A stretch of DNA of 55,651 nt from Chloroflexota bacterium (GTDB taxonomy: Bacteria > Chloroflexota > UBA11872 > VXOZ01), in NCBI GenBank assembly GCA_022824225.1, contig JAJEAH010000018.1:1-55651 (forward strand), written 5' to 3'. A program made the translations under genes and the position numbers. Shown one piece after another: positions 1 through 8,117 of the stretch; within the stretch, counting starts at the first letter, position 1; every line of letters starts with the position of its first letter. The notes under the pieces are model-generated. The model saw nothing but the letters and a program-made list of their open reading frames with translations, was not told the origin of the DNA and made no database searches.

Positions 1-210
1 CCGCATTCCAACCGTTCGCCCTGAGCCCGTCGAAGGGCCGCCGCACTCCAACCGTTCGCCCTGAGCCCGTCGAAGGGCCACCGCACTCCAACCGCTCGCC
101 CTGAGCCTGTCGAAGGGCCGCCGCATTCCAACCGTTCGCCCTGAGCCCGTCGAAGGGCCACCGCACTACAACCGTTCGCCCTGAGCCCGTCGAAGGGCCA
201 CCGCACCCTC
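1..210. repeat. 40-bp tandem repeat, five copies plus a partial sixth
   Basis: Five consecutive 40-bp units begin at 1, 41, 81, 121 and 161 and differ at only a few positions; a sixth starts at 201 and decays inside the 3' end of the MFS gene. Each unit contains the core CCCTGAGCCCGTCGAAGGGC, whose ends GCCCT and AGGGC can pair as a hairpin. The core is related to the TTCGACAAGCTCAG repeats seen elsewhere in the window. The array runs off the left edge, so its full copy number is unknown. There is no spacer diversity, so it is not a CRISPR. Confidence 0.9.
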
Positions 211-1408
211 ACGCAAGCGTGCGCCGTTCCCGTTGGCGCCGCGTCTCCGGCACGAACCACGCCAGATTGGCCGCGGCCAATCCGCCCACTCCCGCCAGAA
301 CCACGGCCGCCAGCGCCAACCCCGTCAGGTCGGCCACCGCGCCCACCACCAGCGGGCCGCCGGTATTGCCGCCGTCGCCAATCAACCGCCACATACCGAG
401 AAACTCGCCCATGGCGTTGCGGGGAGCCAGATCGCTGCCTAACGTCATCATAGTACCCGACCCAATGCCGTTGCCAAGGCCCATGACCGCCGCCGCGATC
501 AGCAGGGACACGAAGCCGCCGGTCAGCGGCACCATGGCCATGCCTGTGCCCAGGATGATCATGGACGGCACCGAGGCCCATTTGCGGCCCAAGCGGTCTT
601 GCAGCAGTCCGGCGATGCCAAAGAGCGACATGTCGATGGCCGCGGACACCGTGAGAATCACCCCGACAGCCGCCACGTCGAGGCCGAGTTCGGTAGCGCC
701 ATAGAGCGGCACGATGATTTCGCGCCCGGCGCGAATCATTTGCGCAAGGACTTGGGCGCTGCCGGCCGACAGCAAGTCACGGCGATAGGTTGTTACAATC
801 TGCGCCAGTGTGCGCCAGTGGGGGCGGCGCTGGGCAGCCTCCGCCGGTTGCCGAGATTCCGGCACGTAACGGAGGGTGATGACCAGGGTCACGGCCGCCA
901 GCGCCGCTGCCAGCAAAAACGGCGAACGCAGACCCATGGTCGCGCCAATGTAGCCGCCGATGGCGGGACTGGCAAACACGCCGATACGGCTCACCCCGCC
1001 AAATGCCGAGAGGGCGCGTCCCCGGATCTCCAGCGGGATGACATCCGATATGTAGGCCATGCGGGAGAGCATCCACATGGCTGCCCCGGCGCCCGATAGC
1101 AGGCGCAGCACCACCAGCACGGCAAAGTTCTCGATGACGCCCATGAGCAACAGGGAAACGCAGGCAATGCCTACGCCCAGCACCATGACGCCGCGGCGGC
1201 CCAGGCGCTCCAGCATGACGCCGGACGGGAGGTCCATGGCCAACGTGCCAATGCCCCGCGCCGCCACCGCCAGGCTGACCAGACTGAACGAAACACCGAA
1301 GGTGGTGGCGTAGAGGGGCACCGTGGGAATCAACAGCCCCTGGGTGAATGCCATCAAGAAGCTGGGCACATAGACCGGCAGCAGGAGCGCGATGACGCGT
1401 CGGCTCAT
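209..1408 (-). CDS. MFS family transporter (multidrug-exporter-like)
   Basis: The 399-aa product has about twelve hydrophobic segments and the MFS signature loop DLPSGVMLERLGRRG after TM2 (residues about 59-73), with a second related loop, QDRLGRKWASVPS, around the start of the second half. It should act in the cytoplasmic membrane as a secondary transporter. The substrate cannot be read from sequence; the two-half layout resembles drug and sugar-efflux MFS proteins. ATG start at 1408. It stands alone on the minus strand, and its 3' end abuts the 40-bp repeat array, which could act as its transcript end. MFS membership is secure, substrate unknown. Confidence 0.85.
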   Translation of the reverse strand: MSRRVIALLLPVYVPSFLMAFTQGLLIPTVPLYATTFGVSFSLVSLAVAARGIGTLAMDLPSGVMLERLGRRGVMVLGVGIACVSLLLMGVIENFAVLVVLRLLSGAGAAMWMLSRMAYISDVIPLEIRGRALSAFGGVSRIGVFASPAIGGYIGATMGLRSPFLLAAALAAVTLVITLRYVPESRQPAEAAQRRPHWRTLAQIVTTYRRDLLSAGSAQVLAQMIRAGREIIVPLYGATELGLDVAAVGVILTVSAAIDMSLFGIAGLLQDRLGRKWASVPSMIILGTGMAMVPLTGGFVSLLIAAAVMGLGNGIGSGTMMTLGSDLAPRNAMGEFLGMWRLIGDGGNTGGPLVVGAVADLTGLALAAVVLAGVGGLAAANLAWFVPETRRQRERRTLA

Positions 1409-1570
1409 GGGCAGCGCCTAGCGGGCGCCGGCGCGCGGCAAGCGGATTGCGCGAGAGGGGCGCTGGGCCGCGCCGGACGCGCAGTAGACGGCCAAGCCTG
1501 GAAGAGACAACGACGACACATCTCCATCGGGGGAAGGCGCCTGCAAGCCACGGGCGGCGCCGGCGCATCC

Positions 1571-1579
1571 ACTATAGCA
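1571..1579 (-). promoter_or_regulatory. possible extended -10 promoter for the MFS gene
   Basis: On the minus strand the sequence reads TGC-TATAGT, a good extended -10. No -35-like hexamer lies 16-18 nt upstream. It would start transcription near 1564, about 155 nt before the MFS start codon. This is a motif-only call. Confidence 0.3.
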
Positions 1580-1889
1580 CACGCCACCGCACCGCCCGAC
1601 GGGCGGCGCGAAACCTGATCGTCGCCGAGCAGGATCCTTGGGCGCGAGGTTTCACGCAGGTTTGGCGGCGGGTCCGTTGCCACGTCGGCGCCGCCAAGCG
1701 CCATAGTCTCGGCGGGGATGAGTGGATTTGGGCTTATTCTGTGGCGACCGGCGGACCGTGGCACGCAGCCGCATGCACGGCGACTGCTTGCGCAGTCGTT
1801 CTGAGAAGCCCTTCGACAAGCCTGCCTGCAGCCTGCCGCGAGGCACTGGCAATTCTCCGCGACGAAGTGTCTCGTGTGCGGGCACTCTG

Positions 1890-1914
1890 AGATTCCTCGC
1901 TCCGCTCGGAATGA
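1890..1914. repeat. GTCATTCCGA-family dispersed repeat (single copy)
   Basis: AGATTCCTCGCTCCGCTCGG followed by AATGAC is the reverse-complement orientation of the element repeated at 2034-2141 and 46176-46269. It is one half of an inverted-repeat unit. Confidence 0.75.
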
Positions 1915-2033
1915 CACTGGTTACCGTTCGGCATGACTCTGAGCTGCGGTCACAACAGTACGTATCAGGGAATTCGTTGACATGTCCCATTGCTAACGCA
2001 AGGTGCATCGGATCACCCACAATTCACATTGCT

Positions 2034-2141
2034 GTCATTCCGAACGGAGCGTAGTCCGTTCACGTAGCTGTCACTCCATACGGAGCGCAGCCCGTCTATG
2101 TAACTGTCATTCCGAACGAAGCGCAGCAGAGTGAGGAATCT
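2034..2141. repeat. 36-bp tandem triplet of GTCATTCCGA-family repeats
   Basis: Three units start exactly 36 bp apart at 2034, 2070 and 2106. Each begins GTCATTCC or GTCACTCC and contains a GGAGCGNAG-like core; the third ends in GAGGAATCT, the arm seen in the large hairpin at 46176-46245. Units one and two have diverged, which suggests old tandem growth of a dispersed element. Confidence 0.8.
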
Positions 2142-2315
2142 AAAGTGCCGGGCCAATTGCGTCGTTAGAAGCGCCACTCTGGATTCCGCGAACCTTGTAC
2201 GACGCTTCGCTCGGAGTGATACGTACAGTGTCGGAACGGCGTGCACGCTGTCTTCCGCGCGCGTTGCCTATTGAAACTACAAGCCTCTAGCTGATTGTCC
2301 CCGTCTTGAAAGTGC

Positions 2316-2344
2316 TTGCACAGATATTGATAGTCTCGTATACT
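2316..2344 (+). promoter_or_regulatory. sigma-70-type promoter upstream of the zinc-ribbon gene
   Basis: TTGCAC (2316-2321), a 17-nt spacer and TATACT (2339-2344) form a near-consensus promoter. The expected start near 2351 leaves an untranslated leader of about 140 nt before the GTG at 2490. Confidence 0.65.
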
Positions 2345-2489
2345 TGGTCAATCAATGTGCTGTATGGGCACGGCACGGGCCGGCGGGCATAGCACGACGC
2401 CGTGTTGGCAATATGGATCGCCGGTACCGGACGGCAACGTGTGGCGCGAGGCACAAAGTGGTGAGAACCAGCGCAAGGAGAGGTTCGCA

Positions 2490-2768
2490 GTGTCACCCGA
2501 GGATCGCACGATAGTATGCGTGGAGTGCAGCCAATCGTTTGTCTTTACCGCCGGGGAGCAGGCGTTCTATCAAGAGAAGGGGCTCATGCACGAGCCGCGG
2601 CGGTGCCAAGACTGCCGCAATTCCCGCCGCCGGGAACGCTCCGGCGAGAGACAAATGCATGAAGGGGTGTGCGCAGATTGCGGCAGCGTCGCTCGCGTAC
2701 CGTTCGTGCCTCGTGACGACCGACCCATCTATTGCAGCGATTGTTTCACGAGCCGCCGCGCCATCTAG
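2490..2768 (+). CDS. small double zinc-ribbon protein
   Basis: GTG at 2490 is chosen because AAGGAG lies 9 nt upstream (2475-2480); it gives 92 aa. The open frame continues upstream to 2355 without a ribosome site. Two four-cysteine modules are visible: C10/C13 with C39/C42 (the zf-trcl type) and C61/C64 with C82/C85 (CADCGSVARVPFVPRDDRPI, a CxxCG...VPF...RPxYC ribbon). Each should bind one zinc ion. Such proteins are common in Chloroflexota and related groups, but their partner is unknown; a nucleic-acid or ribosome role is a guess. It is a single gene with its own promoter. Confidence 0.8.
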   Translation: MSPEDRTIVCVECSQSFVFTAGEQAFYQEKGLMHEPRRCQDCRNSRRRERSGERQMHEGVCADCGSVARVPFVPRDDRPIYCSDCFTSRRAI

Positions 2769-3015
2769 CGGCGGCCGGCAGGGCCTAGCGCTCGACCTCG
2801 CACGCGGGATGGGCAGCGCCGGCCCGCTATCCGTAGCCTTTGGCCGTGAGCGCGCCGTTGGCGTCCGGCGCCGGCTGCGGGGCACAGCGGCGTGCCGCTG
2901 TGCGTGCCCCAACAAAGCTCTGCCCGCCCCACAGCCCGCCCAAATTCCTTGGCCGAATGATTTGAGACGGAATTCGACCCAGACGGTTGACAGAACTCCT
3001 GGCGCTTTGGTAGCC

Positions 3016-3044
3016 TTGACTAAGAAGCATGATCTCTATATAAT
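3016..3044 (+). promoter_or_regulatory. near-consensus promoter upstream of rho
   Basis: TTGACT (3016-3021), exactly 17 nt, then a perfect TATAAT (3039-3044). This is the best sigma-70-type promoter in the window. It points to rho with a start near 3051, about 424 nt ahead of the proposed rho start codon. Confidence 0.75.
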
Positions 3045-3050
3045 CCCTCC

Positions 3051-3474
3051 CAAATCTCCACCGAGTCTTTTCTCAAGAAAAGCTATAGCGGTTTGTGCTT
3101 CGGCACTCTATTCTTTCCAAGAGCCCACCAAGTTACCCTCCACCGATTAATGCCGCGTACCCTCTGTGCCGCCCTTAAGGCTTGAAGCCTCCCACTTCTT
3201 TTAAAACACACTACTGGGCGCATCGCACGTAAACAATTCGCGGTAGGGTAACACACCAGAGGCGCAATACGCATTCGCCGTGGCACTTTGTGTCCGCCAC
3301 GCTCTCTGCGGCACTGGTTCGTTGCATTGCTCTGCAAGGAGGACAGACCTGTCAACCGTAATACCCTCTCGCAAACGTGGCAATCGCCGCCGACGACGTT
3401 CTAGCCGCCATTGGATGCAGCGAAATGGAACGAACCAACCATCCAAGCCAACCAAGCAAAGGAGTGACCCAGGG
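3051..3474 (+). promoter_or_regulatory. long C-rich, G-poor leader of rho (possible rut region)
   Basis: From the predicted transcript start to the rho GTG there is no convincing gene. Positions 3101-3210 hold 41 C and 16 G by my count, a strand asymmetry typical of Rho-binding (rut) RNA. A strong AGGAGG at 3337-3342 is followed by CTG at 3349 rather than a normal start, so a short leader peptide or an N-terminally extended Rho is also conceivable. Rho is known to regulate its own gene by attenuation in other bacteria; applying that here is inference. The rest of the 2769-3474 gap shows nothing else. Confidence 0.45.
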
Positions 3475-4731
3475 GTGCAGTATTCAGACCTAGACGCCAA
3501 GCCCTTGGCCGAATTGAGGGAGCGTGCTAGAGAGTTGAGTATTAGCGGGTACTCAGTTCTTAAGAAGCATGAGCTTGTCAATCGGTTACTACAGGCGCAA
3601 TCCGAAGAACAGGGCAATCTCTACCGCACGGGAATCCTCGAAACCATCGACGATGGCTACGGCTTCCTGCGCCTCCACCGCTACTGGAATACCGGCTGGG
3701 CCGAGGACGTCTACGTGGCGCCCACCCAGATTCGCCGGTTGAGCCTGCGGACCGGCGACATGATCGCCGGCCAAGTCCGCCCGCCGAAGGAAGGCGAGAA
3801 GTACTACGGCCTGCTGCGGGTGGAAACCGTCAATAACCTGGACCCGGAAGAGGCCAAGCGCCGCCCGCACTTCGAGAATCTCACCGCGATCTTTCCCAAC
3901 GACCGCTTGGACCTGGAGACCGCGTCTGCCGGCATCACCGGCCGGTTGATCAATCTCGTCTCGCCCATTGGCCGCGGTCAGCGCGGTCTGGTGGTAGCGC
4001 CGCCAAAGACGGGCAAGACGATGCTCCTGCAGAGCATTGCCAACGCCGTGATGGCAAACTATCCCGACGTGCACGTCATGGTAGTGCTCATCGGCGAGCG
4101 CCCGGAGGAAGTGACGGATTGGGAACGCACCGTCGGCGCCGAGGTAGTCGCCTCCACGTTTGATGAAGTGCCCGAAAATCAGACCCGCATTGCCGAACTC
4201 GCCTTGGAGCGCGCAAAGCGGTTGGTGGAAGGCGGGCAGGACGTCATGTTGCTGCTCGACTCCATCACGCGCCTCACCCGCGCCTATAATCAAGCCATCC
4301 CGCCCAGCGGCCGGACTCTCTCCGGCGGCATCGATCCCGCCGCCATCTACCCGCCGAAGCGCTTCTACGGCGCGGGCCGCAACGTGGATAACGGCGGCAG
4401 CCTGACGATGCTGGCGACGTGCCTGGTGGAGACGGAAAGCCGCATGGACGACGTCATCTACGAGGAGTTCAAGGGCACGGGCAACATGGAGTTGCGGTTG
4501 GACCGCAAGTTTGCCGAACGCCGCATCTTCCCGGCCATCGACGTGGAACGCTCCGGCACGCGACGCGAGGAATTGCTCTTGGAGTCCGAAACGCTGCGCA
4601 AGGTGATTACGCTGCGACGCATGCTCTCGGCCATCGGCAATACCGAAGGCTACGAGGCAATGCTGAACCGGCTGGAGCGCACGAAGTCGAACGCCGACTT
4701 CCTCTCCCGCTTGAGTAGAGACGCCGTCTAG
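3475..4731 (+). CDS. rho: transcription termination factor Rho
   Basis: A hexameric RNA-dependent ATPase that ends transcription. GTG at 3475 with AAAGGAG 10 nt upstream gives 418 aa, close to the 419 aa of E. coli Rho. The frame is open upstream to 3280, adding a basic stretch, but without a better start. Visible parts are the N-terminal helical domain (LAELRERARELSISGYS), the cold-shock-like RNA-binding fold around DDGYGFLR and VYVAPTQIRRLSLRTGD, Walker A APPKTGKT at about residues 175-182, the GERPEEVTDW segment, Walker B DVMLLLDSITR, and the Q- and R-loop region PPSGRTLSGGIDP. All key motifs are intact. It lies 42 nt upstream of a secreted-protein gene. Confidence 0.96.
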   Translation: MQYSDLDAKPLAELRERARELSISGYSVLKKHELVNRLLQAQSEEQGNLYRTGILETIDDGYGFLRLHRYWNTGWAEDVYVAPTQIRRLSLRTGDMIAGQVRPPKEGEKYYGLLRVETVNNLDPEEAKRRPHFENLTAIFPNDRLDLETASAGITGRLINLVSPIGRGQRGLVVAPPKTGKTMLLQSIANAVMANYPDVHVMVVLIGERPEEVTDWERTVGAEVVASTFDEVPENQTRIAELALERAKRLVEGGQDVMLLLDSITRLTRAYNQAIPPSGRTLSGGIDPAAIYPPKRFYGAGRNVDNGGSLTMLATCLVETESRMDDVIYEEFKGTGNMELRLDRKFAERRIFPAIDVERSGTRREELLLESETLRKVITLRRMLSAIGNTEGYEAMLNRLERTKSNADFLSRLSRDAV

Positions 4732-4734
4732 GCC

Positions 4735-4751
4735 GGGCGCGTTTCGCGCCC
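4735..4751 (+). terminator. GC hairpin directly after rho
   Basis: GGGCGCG-TTT-CGCGCCC forms a perfect 7-bp stem beginning 4 nt after the rho stop. No U-tract follows, so it may stabilise the 3' end or attenuate rather than terminate. Confidence 0.4.
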
Positions 4752-4773
4752 AGCCCACAAACCCCTTGACACG

Positions 4774-5955
4774 ATGCGTGCTGCCCGCCGGCAACCGGAA
4801 ACACTCGCAACCCGGTCTTTGCCGCACTTCCTCTTCTGGCTGTTGCTGCTCCTGCCGGCGTGCGCTGCCGCAGACTCCGCCCAACCGCTCATCGCGCTCG
4901 ACGTTGCGCCCGCCGTCCTGCACGCCGATGGCACGGGCGGCGCAACCATCGCCTATGGCCTGAACAGTCCGGCCGTCGTCTCCATTGCGCTCGAAGCCCA
5001 AGACGCGACACAATACGTGCTCCGCGACCGCGTTTCCCGCGGTCCGGGCACGTTTTCTTTCTTCTTCAAGGGCGCGGTGGACGGTAGCGTCTTGCCCAAC
5101 GGCAACTACACGGTCGTGGCCGCCGCCGAAGATGGGGACGGTGGCCGTACCGAACTTCGCCAACCCCTGACCATCGCTTCCGCCGATACCACGCCGCCGG
5201 TTCTCGCGGAACTGCGGGTCAACCCGACAACGATCTCGCCAAACCAGGATGGCGTGGCCGACCGCCTGACGGTCCAATTCACTGTTGCCGAGCCGGTGAC
5301 CGTGAACGTGCGCCTGCTGGCAGGCGGAGAAGTCCGGTGGCTGGCGCGAAACGCCGCCGCCAAGCCTGGCGAAATACGCATTTCATGGCCGCAACCCGTC
5401 GACCATGCGCCGCAGCTCAATCAAGCCGTAGACGGTGTGCCGCCTGGGCCGGCGGTGGTGGAAGTCGCAATCCAGGACCCCGCCGGCAATCGCACCGCGG
5501 CCAGCGCAGACGTCACTATAGGCGAGGTGGGAACGCCGCGAGTCCAGGTGACGGACATTCGGTTCGCTCCCGTGAATCCCCAGTCCGGGGGCACAATCAC
5601 CGTCGCCGCCACCATCGTCAATACCGGCGCGGTCACGCTGCGCGCGGCTCCCAGCGGCCCCACGGCATACTCGTGGGGCCAAAACGCCCATGAATTGGGC
5701 TATGCGGCAGAACCGGGCACGGTGCGGTGGGGCGTGGAATACTCCCTCAATCGCAGCGGGGTCGGCTATCCGTTTCGCTGGAGCCTGGGCCGCGACCTGC
5801 CGCCGGGCGAGCGCGTCACCGTGACCGGCGTCATCGAGCTCAGCGAGATCTTTCCCTTGGCGCCCGTGCAGCTCTGGCTGGGCGTCATGCACGAGAATAA
5901 CCGCGTCCTCGCCGACAGACGCGGCATCACCCGCGTACACCTCGCCAACGACTAG
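4774..5955 (+). CDS. secreted protein with FlgD/CARDB-like Ig domains
   Basis: The 393-aa product begins with a basic stretch and a hydrophobic segment (about residues 18-28) ending LLLPACAAAD. This fits either a signal-peptidase I site or an atypical lipobox at C29. Then come a beta-rich domain (about 35-135) with the FlgD-like ending LPNGNYTVVAAAEDGDG, a second one beginning at VNPTTISPNQDGVAD (about 145-240), and a CARDB-like region around VAATIVNTGAVTLRAAP (about 255-390). NPxxxSPNxDG is typical of FlgD/gliding-type Ig-like repeats. It should act outside the membrane, perhaps as an adhesin or surface-complex part. The role is not established, and the linkage to rho is positional only. Confidence 0.6.
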   Translation: MRAARRQPETLATRSLPHFLFWLLLLLPACAAADSAQPLIALDVAPAVLHADGTGGATIAYGLNSPAVVSIALEAQDATQYVLRDRVSRGPGTFSFFFKGAVDGSVLPNGNYTVVAAAEDGDGGRTELRQPLTIASADTTPPVLAELRVNPTTISPNQDGVADRLTVQFTVAEPVTVNVRLLAGGEVRWLARNAAAKPGEIRISWPQPVDHAPQLNQAVDGVPPGPAVVEVAIQDPAGNRTAASADVTIGEVGTPRVQVTDIRFAPVNPQSGGTITVAATIVNTGAVTLRAAPSGPTAYSWGQNAHELGYAAEPGTVRWGVEYSLNRSGVGYPFRWSLGRDLPPGERVTVTGVIELSEIFPLAPVQLWLGVMHENNRVLADRRGITRVHLAND

Positions 5956-6032
5956 CGTACGCGTTCCCAGACGCGATTGAGCAGGTGGGGGGCGTCTACC
6001 AGCGCTGCTTTGGGGTGGGCCTAGCGGCCTTT

Positions 6033-6701
6033 CTAGTATTTGGAGGCGTTGATTTCTTCCATTTCGCCCGTGACGATGTAGACCACCCGCTCGCAGATAT
6101 TGGTTACGCGGTCGGCGATTCGCTCCAAGTTGTGGGAGACCCAGGTGAGGTAGAGGGCGCGCTGAATCGTGTTGGGATCGTCGATCATGTAGCCGATGAG
6201 TTCGCGCACCACGCGGTCGTGCACCGCGTCGACTTCGTCATCCTCGTGGGAAATGCGTTTCGCCTTCTCAGCGTCACGCTCGACAAACGCCTCCAGCGAG
6301 CGGCTCAGCATGGTGTTCGCCAGCGCGGCCATGTGGGGAATATCGACCAGCGGCTTCAACAAAGGCTCATCGCCCAGCATGAGGTTGATCTTGCAAATCC
6401 CCTCGGCATGGTCGCCCATACGCTCCAAGTCCGTAATAATGTTGAGCACCGAGGCGATGAAGCGCAAGTCGGCGGCCAGCGGCGCTTGCATGGCCAGCAG
6501 TCTCATGCAGCGCTCCTCGATCGCAAAGCGCCGGTTGTTGATAGCCAGATCATTGTGGATGACCATACGCGCCCAGTCGGTATCCCGCGCTTTGAGCGCC
6601 TCTACCGATTGAGTGATGGCCACACCCACCATGTGCCCCAGGGAGACCACCTCGTTCTGGGTAACGCGGAGTTCCTCCCTGAACCTCGCTCGCGGTTGCA
6701 T
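6033..6701 (-). CDS. phoU: phosphate-uptake regulator PhoU
   Basis: ATG at 6701 (GGGAGG about 10 nt upstream) gives 222 aa; the frame stays open 23 codons further upstream. Two repeated three-helix bundles are recognisable, each with the PhoU metal-binding signature: ITDLERMGDHAEGICK and SHNLERIADRVTNICER. The family links the Pst transporter to the PhoR/PhoB two-component system as a negative regulator in the cytoplasm. No pst, phoR or phoB gene lies next to it here, so its partners must be elsewhere. Confidence 0.93.
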   Translation of the reverse strand: MQPRARFREELRVTQNEVVSLGHMVGVAITQSVEALKARDTDWARMVIHNDLAINNRRFAIEERCMRLLAMQAPLAADLRFIASVLNIITDLERMGDHAEGICKINLMLGDEPLLKPLVDIPHMAALANTMLSRSLEAFVERDAEKAKRISHEDDEVDAVHDRVVRELIGYMIDDPNTIQRALYLTWVSHNLERIADRVTNICERVVYIVTGEMEEINASKY

Positions 6702-6914
6702 GGCTGCGCTTCCTCCCGCGTACCGTGGCGCCGCCCGGGATAGCCCGGAGCGCGTCGTGCATGGCCGCAAACACGCATCGCCGCAACAGAGCCACCGTGA
6801 CGTATGCGTGCTCTAGGCCGCTAGCCTGTTCCTCGCGCGCGCAAACGGCTAACCGGGGAAAACGGGACCTGCGGCTCCGTCCGACCTTGCCTCAGTCGGA
6901 CACCGGCAGTCTCT

Positions 6915-6949
6915 GCGCCCGCTCCGTGCGCCCGCTCCGTGCGCCCGCT
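6915..6949. repeat. 13-bp tandem repeat, 2.7 copies
   Basis: GCGCCCGCTCCGT is repeated head to tail at 6915 and 6928 with a 9-nt third copy from 6941. It ends exactly where the putative -10 box of the next gene begins. Confidence 0.8.
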
Positions 6950-6966
6950 ACAATAGACGACGTCTA
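6949..6966 (+). promoter_or_regulatory. -10 box with overlapping palindrome before the APH-like gene
   Basis: TACAAT (6949-6954) is followed by the palindrome TAGACG-A-CGTCTA (6954-6966), which would straddle the transcription start at about 6961. That is a plausible operator position. No good -35 is present; the 13-bp repeats occupy that place. Confidence 0.4.
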
Positions 6967-6978
6967 GCCAATAGTACC

Positions 6979-7986
6979 ATGAGACCTGTGACGGCTAACG
7001 GCCCAAAGCGGCCCGCACGTGCTATGCCTGTGGATACTAGACTCTACCAACGCATCCTCGAAACCTGCTTTCCCGAACTCGCGGTGTCCCGCATCCGGTT
7101 TCTCGGCGGCGGCTCGTGCCGGGTCTTCATCGTCAACGAGTCGCTCATCTTTCGCTTCCCCCACGGGGATGGCGGCGCCATCCCCGAGGACGGCGCCTTC
7201 CTCCATCACGAAAAGCGCGTATACGACACCATCGCGCCGTTGCTGCCGCTGCCTATACCGTGTTACCGCTATTTTAGCGCCGGTTGTGCGTTGTTTCCCT
7301 ATCCCGTTGCCGGCTACGCCCTGCTGCCGGGCCGCAGTCTCTCAGCCTGCGCCCTGCCGCGCCAGGAGGCCCTGCGCGCAGCCGCCCAGATCGGCGCGTT
7401 CCTTTCCGCCCTCCATGGCATCTCCCTCGCCGCGCTGCCCGCCGCCCTGCAACCGCCTTCTCCCACAAGAATGGGACGCGCCGCCGCCCGCAGCCTGTTC
7501 CACGACGTGCAAGCGCTGGCCTTTCCGCTGCTCGACGCCGCTGAACAAGCCTGGACCACCGAACTCTTCCAAAAATCCGACGACGCCTACGGCCAGGAAG
7601 ATATAGCGCCCGTGTTCACCCACGGCGATTTCGACGGGTCGAACATACTCTACGACGCCGCCGCCGGCGCCGTGAGCGGCATCATCGATTTCGAAGAGGC
7701 CGGACAAAAGGGCGATCCGGCCATCGACTTTTGCGCGCTATTGGGGGGCTTTGGCAAGGATTTCTTGGCAGCCGCGTTGGGAGCGTACACCCACCACGTC
7801 TCAGCCGTGATGCGCCGCCGCATCGACCTGCTCGCCAAACGCATCCTCTTCATCGAATTGCTCTACGGTATCCAGGTGGACGACCCGCGCTTCATCAACA
7901 ACGCCCGCCGGCGTCTCCACCGCGCCCGCCGCGACGCAGACCCCATCGGCGACTGGCTGGATGTCTCCACCAGCGAGACGAGATAG
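6979..7986 (+). CDS. aminoglycoside phosphotransferase (APH)-family kinase
   Basis: A 335-aa cytoplasmic small-molecule kinase of the APH/ChoK fold. Visible motifs are the nucleotide-binding strand region FLGGGSCRVFIVN (about 41-53), the catalytic loop THGDFDGSNILYD (about 214-226; Brenner-type HGDxxxxN) and the metal-binding IIDFEEAGQKGDPAIDF (about 234-250). The start at 6979 lies 18 nt after the predicted transcript start with no ribosome site; ATG at 7024 (residue 16) is an alternative. Family members phosphorylate antibiotics, homoserine, choline or sugars. No neighbour reveals the substrate, so calling it a resistance gene would be unsupported. Confidence 0.8.
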   Translation: MRPVTANGPKRPARAMPVDTRLYQRILETCFPELAVSRIRFLGGGSCRVFIVNESLIFRFPHGDGGAIPEDGAFLHHEKRVYDTIAPLLPLPIPCYRYFSAGCALFPYPVAGYALLPGRSLSACALPRQEALRAAAQIGAFLSALHGISLAALPAALQPPSPTRMGRAAARSLFHDVQALAFPLLDAAEQAWTTELFQKSDDAYGQEDIAPVFTHGDFDGSNILYDAAAGAVSGIIDFEEAGQKGDPAIDFCALLGGFGKDFLAAALGAYTHHVSAVMRRRIDLLAKRILFIELLYGIQVDDPRFINNARRRLHRARRDADPIGDWLDVSTSETR

Positions 7987-8117
7987 CGGTTGGGTTGCCG
8001 GTGCGCCTGCCGGCAAGCTCCCTTTCCGTGGGGTATGGTGGAGGCAGAGAGCGCGCATGCGGCAAGCAAGAAGCTTGGGCAGCGCCTTCTTCCATCCTTG
8101 AAAGTGAGCAAGCACCC

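Larger units (their letters stand above)
1409..2315. other. gene-free gap with degenerate palindromic repeats
   Basis: I see no convincing gene in these ~900 bp. The open frames on both strands are repeat translations or low-complexity GC-rich frames without ribosome sites. The stretch holds a partial TTCGACAAGC-type repeat near 1806-1820 and two blocks of the GTCATTCCGA-type repeat, listed separately. Confidence 0.6.

Noticed and set aside
1-210. CRISPR array
   Set aside because: The units are identical tandem repeats without spacers.
1405-2250. Several 60-170 aa open frames in the first gap
   Set aside because: They translate the GTCATTCCGA-type repeats or lack ribosome sites; the protein fragments match repeat-derived spurious ORFs.
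3589-5277. 562-aa open frame on the minus strand opposite rho
   Set aside because: It is the antisense shadow of rho and the following gene, created by GC-rich codon bias; it has no known motifs.
6979-7986. Antibiotic resistance gene
   Set aside because: It has the APH fold motifs, but the family includes many metabolic kinases and nothing in context supports resistance.
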